In this document: positions 42,550 through 51,613 of the stretch, piece by piece
Layout of the letters: each line of letters starts with the position of its first letter
Position numbering within the stretch: position 1 is the stretch's first letter
Source: Poseidonibacter ostreae
GTDB taxonomy: Bacteria > Campylobacterota > Campylobacteria > Campylobacterales > Arcobacteraceae
NCBI RefSeq assembly: GCF_009208055.1
Contig: NZ_WFKI01000005.1
Coordinates: 1-64,000, forward strand
DNA: 64,000 nt
Reading direction: 5' to 3'
Position numbers and translations under genes: made by a program
Notes under the pieces: model-generated
Told to the model about the DNA's origin: nothing
The model's input: only the letters and a program-made list of their open reading frames with translations
Database searches by the model: none

Positions 42550-43174
42550 TTAAGATACTTTCTTTTCCTAAAAGTTTTTTAATATGATTTATATATACTC
42601 GAATAGAACCTTCACTATACTCTTCATCCATATTCCACAGCTTTGATATAATCATTTCTTTAGTTACAATTGAACCTCTATTTTCAATAAATAGTTCTAG
42701 TAAATCAGTAATTTTTACAGAAAGGTTTAAATCAATTCCCTTTTCTAAAACTCTTTTTGTTTCAGGGTTAAAACTCAAAGTAGGACTTAAACTTACTATT
42801 TCAAACTGCTTTTTATTTCTTTTTAATAAGGCTTTTATTCGTAATATTAATTCATCTAAATCTACTGGTTTTTTTAAATAATCATCACAACCATTTAAAA
42901 AACCTTCATGTAAAGTATCTTTATCTTTATATGATGTTAAAAAAATTGAGGGTGTTTCATCTCCTGCATTCCTTAACTGTTTTAATAAATCTAAACCATT
43001 TATTTTAGGTACATTTATATCAAAAATATATAAATCATATTTTTTCTCGTAGTTTAAATCAAGACATTCCTCACCATTAAAAGCTAAATCAACGGCAAAA
43101 CCTTCTTCACTTAAAAAATCTTCTAAAGTACTAGCAAAAAGTTCATCATCCTCTAAAACTAATATATTAAACAT
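42515..43174 (-). CDS. OmpR-family response regulator
   Basis: 219 residues: receiver domain with LEDDEL acidic pair, phosphoacceptor in LYIFDINVPKINGLD, FLTSYKDKD and DDYLKKPVDLDEL, followed by a winged-helix DNA-binding domain with SEGSIRVYINHIKKLLG. It pairs with the overlapping histidine kinase. Lies ten bases after trmL. The period-11 GTCATA repeat before the formate dehydrogenase gene is one possible target type, but nothing ties it to this regulator. Confidence 0.87.
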   Translation of the reverse strand: MFNILVLEDDELFASTLEDFLSEEGFAVDLAFNGEECLDLNYEKKYDLYIFDINVPKINGLDLLKQLRNAGDETPSIFLTSYKDKDTLHEGFLNGCDDYLKKPVDLDELILRIKALLKRNKKQFEIVSLSPTLSFNPETKRVLEKGIDLNLSVKITDLLELFIENRGSIVTKEMIISKLWNMDEEYSEGSIRVYINHIKKLLGKESILNVKGIGYKVEF

Positions 43175-43183
43175 ACAAATTCT

Positions 43184-43648
43184 TTACTTAAAATCTTTAT
43201 AGTTTTGTCTTAATGCTTCATAAGCAATAATTGAAACAGAGTTAGCAATATTTAAACTTCTAGCATCATTTGTCATAGGAATTGTAATACAAGACTCTTT
43301 TCTTTTATCTAATATTTCTTGTGGAAGTCCAGCATCTTCACGTCCAAAGTAAAAATAATCGCCTACTTCATAAGAAGCATCAAAATAATTTTGCTTTGTT
43401 TTTGTAGTTGCAAAAAAATGTCTTGGTGAAAAAGGATTTTTTTCCCAAAACTCTTCAATATTCTCATATTCTCTTACATCTAATTCAAACCAATAATCAA
43501 GTCCTGCTCGTCGTACTTCTTTTTCAGTAATATCACCAAAACCATAAGGCTTTATTAGGTGTAAAGTACAATCCATCGCAAAAGCTAATCTTCCAATAGT
43601 TCCAACATTTCCAGGCATTCTTGGTTCTAATAAAACAAGATTAAACAT
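43184..43648 (-). CDS. trmL: tRNA (cytidine/uridine-34-2'-O)-methyltransferase TrmL
   Basis: 154-residue SPOUT methyltransferase, the minimal size of TrmL, that methylates the ribose of the wobble base of tRNA-Leu. Knot motifs are visible: LEPRMPGNVGTIGRLAFA, YYFGREDAGLP-like YFGREDAGLPQEIL and IPMTNDARSLNIANSVSI. Starts at the last base of purU, so it is coupled to it. Confidence 0.9.
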   Translation of the reverse strand: MFNLVLLEPRMPGNVGTIGRLAFAMDCTLHLIKPYGFGDITEKEVRRAGLDYWFELDVREYENIEEFWEKNPFSPRHFFATTKTKQNYFDASYEVGDYFYFGREDAGLPQEILDKRKESCITIPMTNDARSLNIANSVSIIAYEALRQNYKDFK

Positions 43649-44481
43649 TATAAAATTACCGTCTTATTACCATGTACAAAAACTTTATCATCAAGTAACA
43701 TTTGAAAAGCATCAGAAAGTACAATTTTTTCTACATTTCGTCCAGCTTTTCTCATATCTTGCCAAGAGTAAGAGTGGTCAATTCTTACAACATCTTGTGC
43801 AATAATTGGACCTTCATCTAAATCATTAGTAACATAATGAGCAGTTGCACCAATAATCTTAACACCTCTTTGGTGTGCTTGCTTATATGGATTTGCTCCA
43901 ATAAAGGCAGGTAAAAATGAGTGATGAATATTTAAAACTTTTCTAGGGAAAGTCTCTACAAAATTAGGAGTAAGTATTCTCATATATTTTGCTAATACTA
44001 TTAATTCTGGTTCATAGTTATTTACTTCTTTAATCACTAACTCTTCATGCTCTTCTCTGCTCATTCCTTCTGCACTTATACATGTAAATGGAATACCAAA
44101 GTTTTCAACTAAAGATCTTAAATCTTCATGGTTTGCAATTACTGCTTTAATATTTGCATTTAATTCACCATCAATATATCTTATTAGTAAATCACCTAAA
44201 ACATGTGATTCTTTTGTTGCTAAAATAACTACGTCTTTTTTAGCTTTTTTATTTAGTTTTATTTCTGCATTTTGTGGTAAAACTTTTTTTAGTTCTTTAA
44301 GTAAGATATTCTGAGAGATTTTTCCTGAGATTATAGTTCTCATAAAAAATTTATTAGTTTCTGAATCAACATATTCAGCATTTTGTTCTATATTTAAGTT
44401 ATTTGCAAAAAGTACTTTTGAGATATTATATACTAAACCTTTTGCATCTTCAGTATCTATTAAAAGTGTGTATTCTTCCAT
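43648..44481 (-). CDS. purU: Formyltetrahydrofolate deformylase PurU
   Basis: 277 residues from Met at 44481, preceded by AGGG seven bases upstream; an ATG nine codons earlier has no ribosome site. N-terminal ACT domain (about 1-80, TEDAKGLVYNISKVLFANN) and C-terminal formyl-transferase fold with NIHHSFLPAFIGANPY, GATAHYVTNDLDEGPII and the catalytic Asn/His/Asp set. Releases formate and tetrahydrofolate from 10-formyl-THF; formate supply may tie to the formate dehydrogenase gene in this window. First of the nine-gene run to tonB. Confidence 0.9.
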   Translation of the reverse strand: MEEYTLLIDTEDAKGLVYNISKVLFANNLNIEQNAEYVDSETNKFFMRTIISGKISQNILLKELKKVLPQNAEIKLNKKAKKDVVILATKESHVLGDLLIRYIDGELNANIKAVIANHEDLRSLVENFGIPFTCISAEGMSREEHEELVIKEVNNYEPELIVLAKYMRILTPNFVETFPRKVLNIHHSFLPAFIGANPYKQAHQRGVKIIGATAHYVTNDLDEGPIIAQDVVRIDHSYSWQDMRKAGRNVEKIVLSDAFQMLLDDKVFVHGNKTVIL

Positions 44482-44560
44482 TGTCGCCCTATTTTGTATT
44501 ATTCTCATTAAAATTTAATGAGAATAATACCATTTTATTGATTAATAGATTGTTTAGGAA

Positions 44561-45817
44561 CTATACCATGTGAGAAAGTTTTTCTCTATATGCTTCTAAG
44601 TTAAATTCTTTAACTCTAGCAACACCAGTTTCATAAGCTGCATTTGCAACTGCTGAACTTACTTCAACCATAAGTCTTTTATCAAATGGAGCTGGAATAA
44701 TATAATCTCTTCCGTATTTTAAGTCACCAAATAATGCAATCATATCTGCTGTTAAAGGCTCTTTTGCTAAATCTGCAATTGCTTTTGCTGCTGCTATTTT
44801 CATTTCCATATTAATTTTTTTAGTTTGTACATCTAAAGCACCTCTAAAAATAAATGGGAAACCAAGAACATTATTTACTTGATTTGGAAAATCAGATCTT
44901 CCTGTACCAATAATTGCATTTGGTCTTACTTCTCTTACTTCTTCAGGGAATAATTCAGGAGTAGGATTTGCTAATGTAAATACAATTGGTTCTTCAGCCA
45001 TTAAAGCAATTAATTCTTTTGTAAAACTTCCAGGTTTAGATAATCCTAAAACCATATCCGCATCTGTAAAAGCTTCTTCCATAGTTGTAGCTTTATTAGT
45101 AACAAACTCTAATTTGTATTTATTCAAGTCACTTCTTCCAGAATGTACTACACCTTTTGAATCACACATAATTAAGTTTTTAATTCCTGCTTGCTTATAC
45201 ATAGTTGAACAAGCAACTGCTGATGCACCAGCACCAACAACAACAACTTTCATATCTTCAAGTTTTTTTCCCATCATTTCAGATGCGTTCATAAGTGCTG
45301 CTGTTGTGATAATTGCAGTTCCATGTTGGTCATCATGCATAACTGGAATATCCAGTTCTTCAATTAATCTTTTTTCAATTTCAAAACACTCAGGAGCTTT
45401 AATATCTTCTAAGTTTATTCCACCAAATGTTGGAGAAATAGCTTTTACAATTTCACAAAATCTATCAATATCAGTTTCATCAACTTCAATATCAAAAGAA
45501 TCAACAGCTGCAAACTTTTTAAATAATACAGCTTTTCCTTCCATTACAGGCTTAGAAGCAATAGCTCCGATATTTCCAAGTCCTAAAACAGCAGTACCAT
45601 TTGAAATAACTGCTACAAGGTTTCTTTTTGATGTATATTCATATGCTAATTCTGGATCTTTTTGTATTTCTTCACAAGGAAATGCAACACCTGGGCTATA
45701 TGCTAATGATAAATCTCTTTGAGATTCTAACTTTGTTGTTGTAGCAATTGCTACCTTTCCAGGGTTAGGAACTCTATGATAATCTAACGCTTCATTTTTT
45801 GTAACTTTACTACTCAT
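44561..45817 (-). CDS. maeB: NADP-type malic enzyme (malate dehydrogenase, decarboxylating)
   Basis: 418-residue short malic enzyme lacking the C-terminal phosphotransacetylase-like domain of E. coli MaeB. Catalytic Tyr in LAYSPGVAFPCEEI, Lys in GKAVLFKKFAAVDSFDIE, metal-binding FGGINLEDIKAPECFEIE and HDDQHGTAI, and the nucleotide fold VVVGAGASAVACSTM are present. Converts malate to pyruvate and CO2 with reduction of NAD(P). RBS AAAGGATTATA precedes ATG. A long open frame on the other strand (45114-45722) is a shadow of this gene. Confidence 0.9.
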   Translation of the reverse strand: MSSKVTKNEALDYHRVPNPGKVAIATTTKLESQRDLSLAYSPGVAFPCEEIQKDPELAYEYTSKRNLVAVISNGTAVLGLGNIGAIASKPVMEGKAVLFKKFAAVDSFDIEVDETDIDRFCEIVKAISPTFGGINLEDIKAPECFEIEKRLIEELDIPVMHDDQHGTAIITTAALMNASEMMGKKLEDMKVVVVGAGASAVACSTMYKQAGIKNLIMCDSKGVVHSGRSDLNKYKLEFVTNKATTMEEAFTDADMVLGLSKPGSFTKELIALMAEEPIVFTLANPTPELFPEEVREVRPNAIIGTGRSDFPNQVNNVLGFPFIFRGALDVQTKKINMEMKIAAAKAIADLAKEPLTADMIALFGDLKYGRDYIIPAPFDKRLMVEVSSAVANAAYETGVARVKEFNLEAYREKLSHMV

Positions 45818-46131
45818 TATAATCCTTTAAATTTTCTGCTATTTATTTGATTGTGAAAATAGTAACCAAAAGAAACTTAAATAAAATAAAAAAATCAATT
45901 AATTTAGTATTAAAGCATAAATTAAGCTAATTATGTAAATTTTATGTAAGCTAGAAAAATTAGTAAATTTTATTAATCTATATTTAAAGTTAAGTATTTT
46001 TGTCAGATTAGAACAAACTGTCAATCAATATCGATATTATAGGTTTTTATTTTTTATTAAAATAAGTTTTCTTTATAATTTATTTTTTTGTTATATTATA
46101 AATAGTTAATATTATCCTTATAACTTTTTAC
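45818..46131. other. 314-base intergenic region without gene
   Basis: Very AT-rich gap between two minus-strand genes, presumably holding the malic enzyme promoter. It contains a perfect 12-base palindrome AATATCGATATT (46027-46038) but no ORF with a ribosome site and no clear terminator hairpin. Confidence 0.5.
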
Positions 46132-46800
46132 TCATAATTTTATAATTCCTGCAAAACGTCCTGTTTTTGGATTTTTTCTATAAGAATAATGTACCTTACT
46201 TGTACATTTTGTACAAATAGTGGAAACATCAATTTTTTCAACTTTATTCTCTTCTAAAATTGCTTTATTTATTCCTTGTAAATCAATATTTCGGCCCTTT
46301 ACAAACTGTGAACCAAAAGATGTTTTTACTATATTTACTAACTCTGAACTTACTTCATAACAACACTTTTGAATACTTGGTCCTAAAATAGCTTTTATAT
46401 CTAAAGGATTAGTTCCAAAGTTTTCTTTCATTTTATTAATTACTACTTCCACAATTCTTAAAAATGTAGAGTTTCTTCCTGCATGTATTGCTGCAATAAC
46501 TCCTTTTTTTTCATCATGCAATAAAATTGGTATACAATCAGCCACCATCACCATTAAAGGAATATCTTTTACATTTGTGATTAGAGCATCACAATCATCT
46601 ATTATTTTCTTTGAATCTTTCGTTATTATCTCTACATTATTGCCATGTGTTTGATTCATAGAAACAAGTTCTTTATAATCATAATTATATTTTAAAGCTA
46701 AAGCTTCTCTATTCTTATCTACATTTGTTTTTTCATCTCCTACATGATAAGCCAAGTTCCCATCATGTATATCTGTAAAAATTGATAATATATCTTTCAT
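46132..46800 (-). CDS. pgeF: PgeF/YfiH-family purine nucleosidase-like (former laccase domain)
   Basis: 222 residues of the multicopper-polyphenol-oxidase-like family, now tied to peptidoglycan editing and purine nucleoside phosphorolysis. Zinc-site signatures: VSMNQTHGNNVEII-type NQTHG, ADCIPILLHD, AAIHAGRNSTFLRIV and GPSIQKCCYEVS. The C-terminus YSYRKNPKTGRFAGII is typical. Cytoplasmic, full-length. Confidence 0.87.
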   Translation of the reverse strand: MKDILSIFTDIHDGNLAYHVGDEKTNVDKNREALALKYNYDYKELVSMNQTHGNNVEIITKDSKKIIDDCDALITNVKDIPLMVMVADCIPILLHDEKKGVIAAIHAGRNSTFLRIVEVVINKMKENFGTNPLDIKAILGPSIQKCCYEVSSELVNIVKTSFGSQFVKGRNIDLQGINKAILEENKVEKIDVSTICTKCTSKVHYSYRKNPKTGRFAGIIKL

Positions 46801-46881
46801 ATTTCTTCTTTTTCTTTTTTCTTATTTTACATTAAAAAGATTGATTTTGATATAATTCGATTTTAATTTAAAGGATATAAA

Positions 46882-47490
46882 TTGAATAGATTTGATGAAG
46901 CTGCAAAAACTTGGGATAAAAGACAAGTAAGTATTGAAAGTTCAGATGCCTGTGTACAAGATTTATTAAACAATGTAAAACTAAAAAATAATGCAAACAT
47001 TTTAGATTATGGATGTGGTACAGGATTTATTGCTTTTGCTTTGAAAAATGAAACAAACAATGTAACAGGTATGGACTATTCAAAGGGAATGATTGAAGTA
47101 TTTAATAACAAAGTTTCACAGTTTGACTGTGAAAATATAAAAGCTATAAAACATAATATGAATGAAGATGAATTACCAAAAAATACTTATGATTTAATCA
47201 TATCCTCAAAAACAATGCATCATATAAAAGATACAAATATGTTTTTTAAAAAATCATATAACGCATTAAAAAATGATGGTATTTTATGTATAAATGACTT
47301 AGATAAAGAAGATGGCTCTTTTCATAAAGACAAAGAGAATGACGGAGTTGAACACTTTGGATATGAAAAAGAAGAACTTCTTGCAATTGCTAAGAATATT
47401 GGATTTAAAATACTATCATACAAAATTGTATATAATCAACTTAAAAATGAACAATATTATCCATTATTTAATTTAATAGTAAAAAAATAA
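46882..47490 (+). CDS. Class I SAM-dependent methyltransferase
   Basis: 202 residues starting at TTG 46882, with AAAGGA seven bases upstream. The Rossmann motif I reads ILDYGCGTGFIAFAL, followed by GMDYSKGMIEVF and DLIISSKTMHHIKD, as in methyltransferase_11/25-type proteins acting on small molecules. It sits 11 bases before aroE. Substrate unknown. Confidence 0.83.
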   Translation: MNRFDEAAKTWDKRQVSIESSDACVQDLLNNVKLKNNANILDYGCGTGFIAFALKNETNNVTGMDYSKGMIEVFNNKVSQFDCENIKAIKHNMNEDELPKNTYDLIISSKTMHHIKDTNMFFKKSYNALKNDGILCINDLDKEDGSFHKDKENDGVEHFGYEKEELLAIAKNIGFKILSYKIVYNQLKNEQYYPLFNLIVKK

Positions 47491-47501
47491 AAAGGCAAAA
47501 C

Positions 47502-48290
47502 ATGGAAAAATTCGTAATATTTGGAAATCCAGTATCTCATTCAAAATCACCTCAAATGCAAAATGCAGGATTTAAAAACCTAAACTATGATGCAATTTAT
47601 GAAAAACATCATTTAGTTGATGGAAATACAATAAAAAATACTTTTTTAGAAAACAAATATGAGGGTGCAAATATTACAGTACCACATAAAGAGTATGCGT
47701 TTAAAAATGCAGATGAAGTAAGAGGCTTAGCTCAAAAAATACAAGCAGTAAATACATATATAAATGAAAATGGTAAAGTTATAGCTTATAACACTGATGC
47801 ACCAGGATTTTTAAAAGCAATACAGAGTTTTAAAAATGTTAAATCTGTATTATTATTAGGTGCAGGAGGAACTGCTAAGGCAATTGCACTTGCTTTACAA
47901 GAAAGTAATATTGATGTAACTGTATTAAATAGAAGTGAAGGGAAACTAGAATTTTTTAAAAATGAAGATATCACTTCATACTCTTGGGATACATTTACTC
48001 CAAAAGATTATGACTTAGTTGTAAACTCTACAAGTGCTGGATTAAAAGATGAATACTTGCCTTGTGATAAAGCTCTATTAGAAAAGATTTTTAAAACAGC
48101 AAATTATGCTTTTGATTGTGTTTATGGAAAAATAACACCATTTTTAAAACTTGCTCAAAATAATGGTCTTGAAATTAAAGACGGAGAAGACATGCTTTTA
48201 TATCAAGGGGTTTTAGCTTTTGAATACTTTACTAAACAAAAAGTAGATGAAAAGGTAGTTGAAGCTATGAGAGATGGATTAAAAGGATAA
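47502..48290 (+). CDS. aroE: Shikimate dehydrogenase AroE
   Basis: 262 residues; reduces 3-dehydroshikimate in aromatic amino acid synthesis. Substrate site FGNPVSHSKSPQMQNAGF and the catalytic Lys in NITVPHKEYAF; NADP fold VLLLGAGGTAKAIALAL and NSTSAGL; C-terminal YQGVLAFEYF. Co-transcribed with the preceding methyltransferase gene. Confidence 0.92.
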   Translation: MEKFVIFGNPVSHSKSPQMQNAGFKNLNYDAIYEKHHLVDGNTIKNTFLENKYEGANITVPHKEYAFKNADEVRGLAQKIQAVNTYINENGKVIAYNTDAPGFLKAIQSFKNVKSVLLLGAGGTAKAIALALQESNIDVTVLNRSEGKLEFFKNEDITSYSWDTFTPKDYDLVVNSTSAGLKDEYLPCDKALLEKIFKTANYAFDCVYGKITPFLKLAQNNGLEIKDGEDMLLYQGVLAFEYFTKQKVDEKVVEAMRDGLKG

Positions 48291-48340
48291 TATTCTTTAA
48301 GTGCTAAAGCAAGGTGGTTTTATTGTCTTCTTACAAGAAA

Positions 48341-48383
48341 TAATCACTATTATAAATTTTATCATAATAGTGATTATGAGTTT
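48341..48383 (+). terminator. Hairpin terminator after aroE
   Basis: A perfect 13-base inverted repeat TAATCACTATTAT (48341-48353) and its complement (48364-48376), with a ten-base loop, is followed by TGAGTTTTT. It lies between aroE and the convergent PAS gene and may work for both. Confidence 0.6.
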
Positions 48384-48404
48384 TTATACTCTAATTTTTA
48401 AGTT

Positions 48405-48929
48405 TTAATAAAATTTGTGAATATAATCTAATAAATTAACAAAAGTTATATTTTCATCTTTTTCATTTAAAAATTCACTTAAATACTTTTGAGCAGATTC
48501 AACATCTTTATCTTTTTCAATTTCAAGTAACTTTGCATATAAAGGTGCGATAACATCAATAGCTGAATGTGAGATTGTTTTTCTATGTGCAGTATAACCA
48601 ATAACCGTATTTGTATCTAAATCAACTCTTGTCTTAAACTCTGTGAATATCCAATAGTATTTACCATTTTTAGCAAGATTTTTAACTACTGCGTTTACAT
48701 TTTTTCCAGATTGGATTCTTTCCCAAAGTAGTTTAAATATAACTTTTGGCATATCTGGATGTCTTATAATATTATGTTGTTTTCCTAGTAATTCTTCTTT
48801 TGAATAACCAGAGATTTCTGTAAAATAATCATTACAATACGTAATCACACCTTTTGCATCTGTTTCACTAACTAAATATCTTTTATTTTCTAGTTTTATT
48901 TCTTCATTTAGAGGAACTATTTTACTCAT
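48405..48929 (-). CDS. PAS-domain protein, Aer/CetB-like, with C-terminal helix
   Basis: 174 residues: an Aer-type PAS domain (about 15-125) with YLVSETDAKGVITYCND, SGYSKEELLGKQHNIIRHPD (flavin-site N-x-x-RHPDMP) and GKYYWIFTEF, then a helical tail of about 45 residues that ends LLDYIHKFY. It is a paralogue of the PAS gene at 18414 and, like it, lies just after a chemoreceptor gene on the same strand, here a broken one. Likely a redox or energy sensor. Confidence 0.82.
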   Translation of the reverse strand: MSKIVPLNEEIKLENKRYLVSETDAKGVITYCNDYFTEISGYSKEELLGKQHNIIRHPDMPKVIFKLLWERIQSGKNVNAVVKNLAKNGKYYWIFTEFKTRVDLDTNTVIGYTAHRKTISHSAIDVIAPLYAKLLEIEKDKDVESAQKYLSEFLNEKDENITFVNLLDYIHKFY

Positions 48930-49024
48930 ATATAATCCTTTTAAAAATTATATCTTTTATCTTAAAATAAAAATACGTAACATATCAATAATTTTTATTC
49001 TTTTTTAACGAAGAAAGTTTTTAA

Positions 49025-50753
49025 TTAAAAACTTTCCCATTCCTCTTCTTTGTCATTTTGAGGAGTAATTGTTTTATTTAATAGTGATGGAGATACTGCT
49101 GCTTCTTTTTTTTCTTCTTTCTTTTCCACTTTAATTTTTGGAGCTAAATTTGCTTGTGGAGTTTTTATTTCTTTCTTTACAATTTTAATCTCATCCTTAC
49201 CAATAAAATCTTTACTATTTACATCCGATACAATCATTTTTTTGCAACTTTATCAGTGTCTTTTGCTATTTCATTTGTTTTTGCTGCAATTGATGCATTT
49301 TGTTGTGTTTGTTGGTCTAATTGATTAATTGCATTATTTATTTGTTTAATTCCACTTTGTTGCTCTTTACTTGAATATGAAATTTCTTCAATTTTTTTAG
49401 TTGACTTTTCAATATTATCAAGAAGCAAGCTATAACCATTAATCATCTTATCACTAATTTTTTTACCATCTACTGCTTTTATTGTTGCATTCTCAACTAA
49501 GTTTTTAATTTCTTTGGCAGCTTCTGCTGATCTACTTGCAAGGTTTCTAACTTCTTGAGCAACTACAGCAAATCCTTTACCAGCTTCTCCTGCAGTGGCA
49601 GCTTCAACAGCAGCATTTAATGATAAAATATTTGTTTGGAAAGCAATTTGATCAATAATTGAGATAGATTCATTAATTAAAGTAACTTGCTCTGTAATAT
49701 TATCCATTGAATGACTTGTATTAGAAGCATCGTCATGACCTTGTTTTGCAGCAGTATTTAAATCTTTTGCATAGATACTCATTTGAGCAATATTTTCATT
49801 ACTGCTTATTATAGTACTAGTAACTTCTTCAAGTGCAGCAGCAGTTTCTTCAAGTGAAGTTGCTGCAGAAGTTGAAGAATCATTTAGTATTTGAACATTA
49901 TCAATTAAAATATCAGATGAATTATCTAAAGTTAAACCTATCTCAAGAGATTTTTTTAAAAGTTCAGAGATACTTTTTCCTAAATCATTTACACCCAATG
50001 ATAGTTCTTTTAAATTTGCTTTTTTACCTTCAATTGATATTTGTTTTGTATAATCTGAAGCAGAATATATTTTCATAACTTCTAAAATATCATCAATATT
50101 TTTCTCTAGATTAACACTCATATTATTAATAATAGTTACCAATTCATTTAATTCTGGGTTTGATGAAGTAGAAGTGATTTTAAAGCTGAAATCTCCTTGT
50201 TCATACTCTTTTAATGTAGATATAGAATCATTTATAAGAATTTTATCTTCTTCTAAACTATTTTCTATTGATTGAATCTGCTCATTTACCATTGATCCCA
50301 TTTGAGCTATTTCATCGTTTCCTTTTACTTCTAAAGGTTTTACTGTATCAATTCTTCTATTTAAATAATCAAAAAAAGAAAATAAACTATTTCTAAATTT
50401 AAGTATATTTTTTATTATATTTCTAGCAGTAAAATAAGATATAATTGCAATTATTATAACAAAAGCTATTCCTAATAAGGCAATTATTTTTTCTAAGAAA
50501 TGAACTTTATCACTAACAGTTTTGTCTAATTCTAGAATAATAGTTTTTAAAATAGTTTCTGTTTTATGAATAGTAGTACGCATTTTTCCTTGAAGACCTA
50601 ATTTACTATTTAAACCTATATCTTCTTCTTTTTTAACTAAATTCAAAAAATCTTTTTTATAAGATATCAAATTATCTTTTATATTACTATTTATATTGAA
50701 ATAACTGCTGATATAAAAAGTTTACCCTTGATTGTTAAATTTAAAAACATCAT
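49025..50753 (-). pseudogene. Methyl-accepting chemotaxis protein, decayed (deletion plus frameshift)
   Basis: Three pieces of one receptor. The ATG at 50753, with AGGAG in front, opens a first membrane helix (MMFLNLTIKGKLFISAVISI) and stops at 50691. The frame at 49234-50670 resumes late in the periplasmic domain, followed by a second helix, HAMP and an intact signalling hairpin (IDQIAFQTNILSLNAAVEAA). Most of the ligand domain is missing. The body ends at TGA after seven A residues (49237-49243); with eight, it would run into the next 70 codons, which end in EEWESF, a CheR-docking pentapeptide like E. coli NWETF. The protein would be unable to sense or tether normally. Confidence 0.75.
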
Positions 50754-50968
50754 AATACTCCTGATATTTAGATTATAGCAATTATTTTTTTAACTATTAC
50801 TAATTAAATGTAATTTTTTAATAATATAATTTAATAATATATTAAATCGAAATAATTGGATTTATTTTCAATTTTATAAATAAAATTCTATTTATTAGCT
50901 TTATAGTAATAATTCAGTAATATAACTAAAATTTAAACAGAATAAAAAGATTAAAAGGATTATTAATT

Positions 50969-51610
50969 TTGAAAAAGAATAATAATATTAAGAAAATATC
51001 AAATTACGCAATGGTTGGTGGACTAGGAGCTATTTTAGTATCTGGCTTAGTTGGTTGTGAAGACAAATCAAACAATCAAGAGAATTTTCAACAAAGTGAA
51101 GCCTTTGGAAATGCGAGCCAAAGACAAGCAGCTTTTGTAATTATAGAAGAGTCAACAGATGGTAAATATGCAATTGTTGATGAGTTTCCTGCATCTAAAA
51201 CTACAATTGTTTTAAGAAAACCAGATGGAACAGAGAGAATTCTTACAAAAGAAGAGATTGATAAGTTAGTAAAATTAGAAGCTACGAAAATTGATAATGG
51301 AACATCTGGATTAACAAATCCTAATTCAGAAGAAGCAAGTGCGGGAATGGGACTTGGTGGAGTTTTAATGTCTTCAATTGCAGGAGCTATGTTAGGTTCA
51401 TATATTGGAAATAAACTATTTGGTAACCAAAACTACCAAAATCAAAGAAAAGCACAGTATAAATCTCCTCAAACTTATAGTAAGTCAAAAAGTTCATTTT
51501 CTAAAGCAGCATCAACTACTAATAAATCAAGTGCTTCTAAAAAAAGTGGATTCTTTGGAAATAAAAGTTCTTCAAGTACAAAATCTAGATCTTCATTCTT
51601 TGGGGGTTAA
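50969..51610 (+). CDS. UPF0323 lipoprotein (YgiB-like)
   Basis: 213 residues starting at TTG 50969. An N-terminal signal with lipobox LVSGLVGC places it in the envelope as a lipoprotein (Cys about 30). The body has AFVIIEESTDGKYAIVDEFP and TTIVLRKPDGTERILTKEE, then a Gly-rich helix (LGGVLMSSIAGAMLGSYIG) and a Ser/Lys-rich tail ending in SFFGG. UPF0323 is typical of Campylobacterota. Next to a glutathionylspermidine synthase-like gene, as E. coli ygiB is next to ygiC. Function unknown. Confidence 0.82.
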   Translation: MKKNNNIKKISNYAMVGGLGAILVSGLVGCEDKSNNQENFQQSEAFGNASQRQAAFVIIEESTDGKYAIVDEFPASKTTIVLRKPDGTERILTKEEIDKLVKLEATKIDNGTSGLTNPNSEEASAGMGLGGVLMSSIAGAMLGSYIGNKLFGNQNYQNQRKAQYKSPQTYSKSKSSFSKAASTTNKSSASKKSGFFGNKSSSSTKSRSSFFGG

Positions 51611-51613
51611 AAA

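Noticed and set aside
45114..45722. 202-codon open frame on the plus strand
   Set aside because: Lies wholly antisense to the malic enzyme gene, which has all catalytic motifs; no ribosome site, and the Ser/Ile-rich composition is that of a mirrored frame.
46027..46038. Palindrome AATATCGATATT
   Set aside because: Single copy in an AT-rich gap, far from any start codon, so no functional claim is made.
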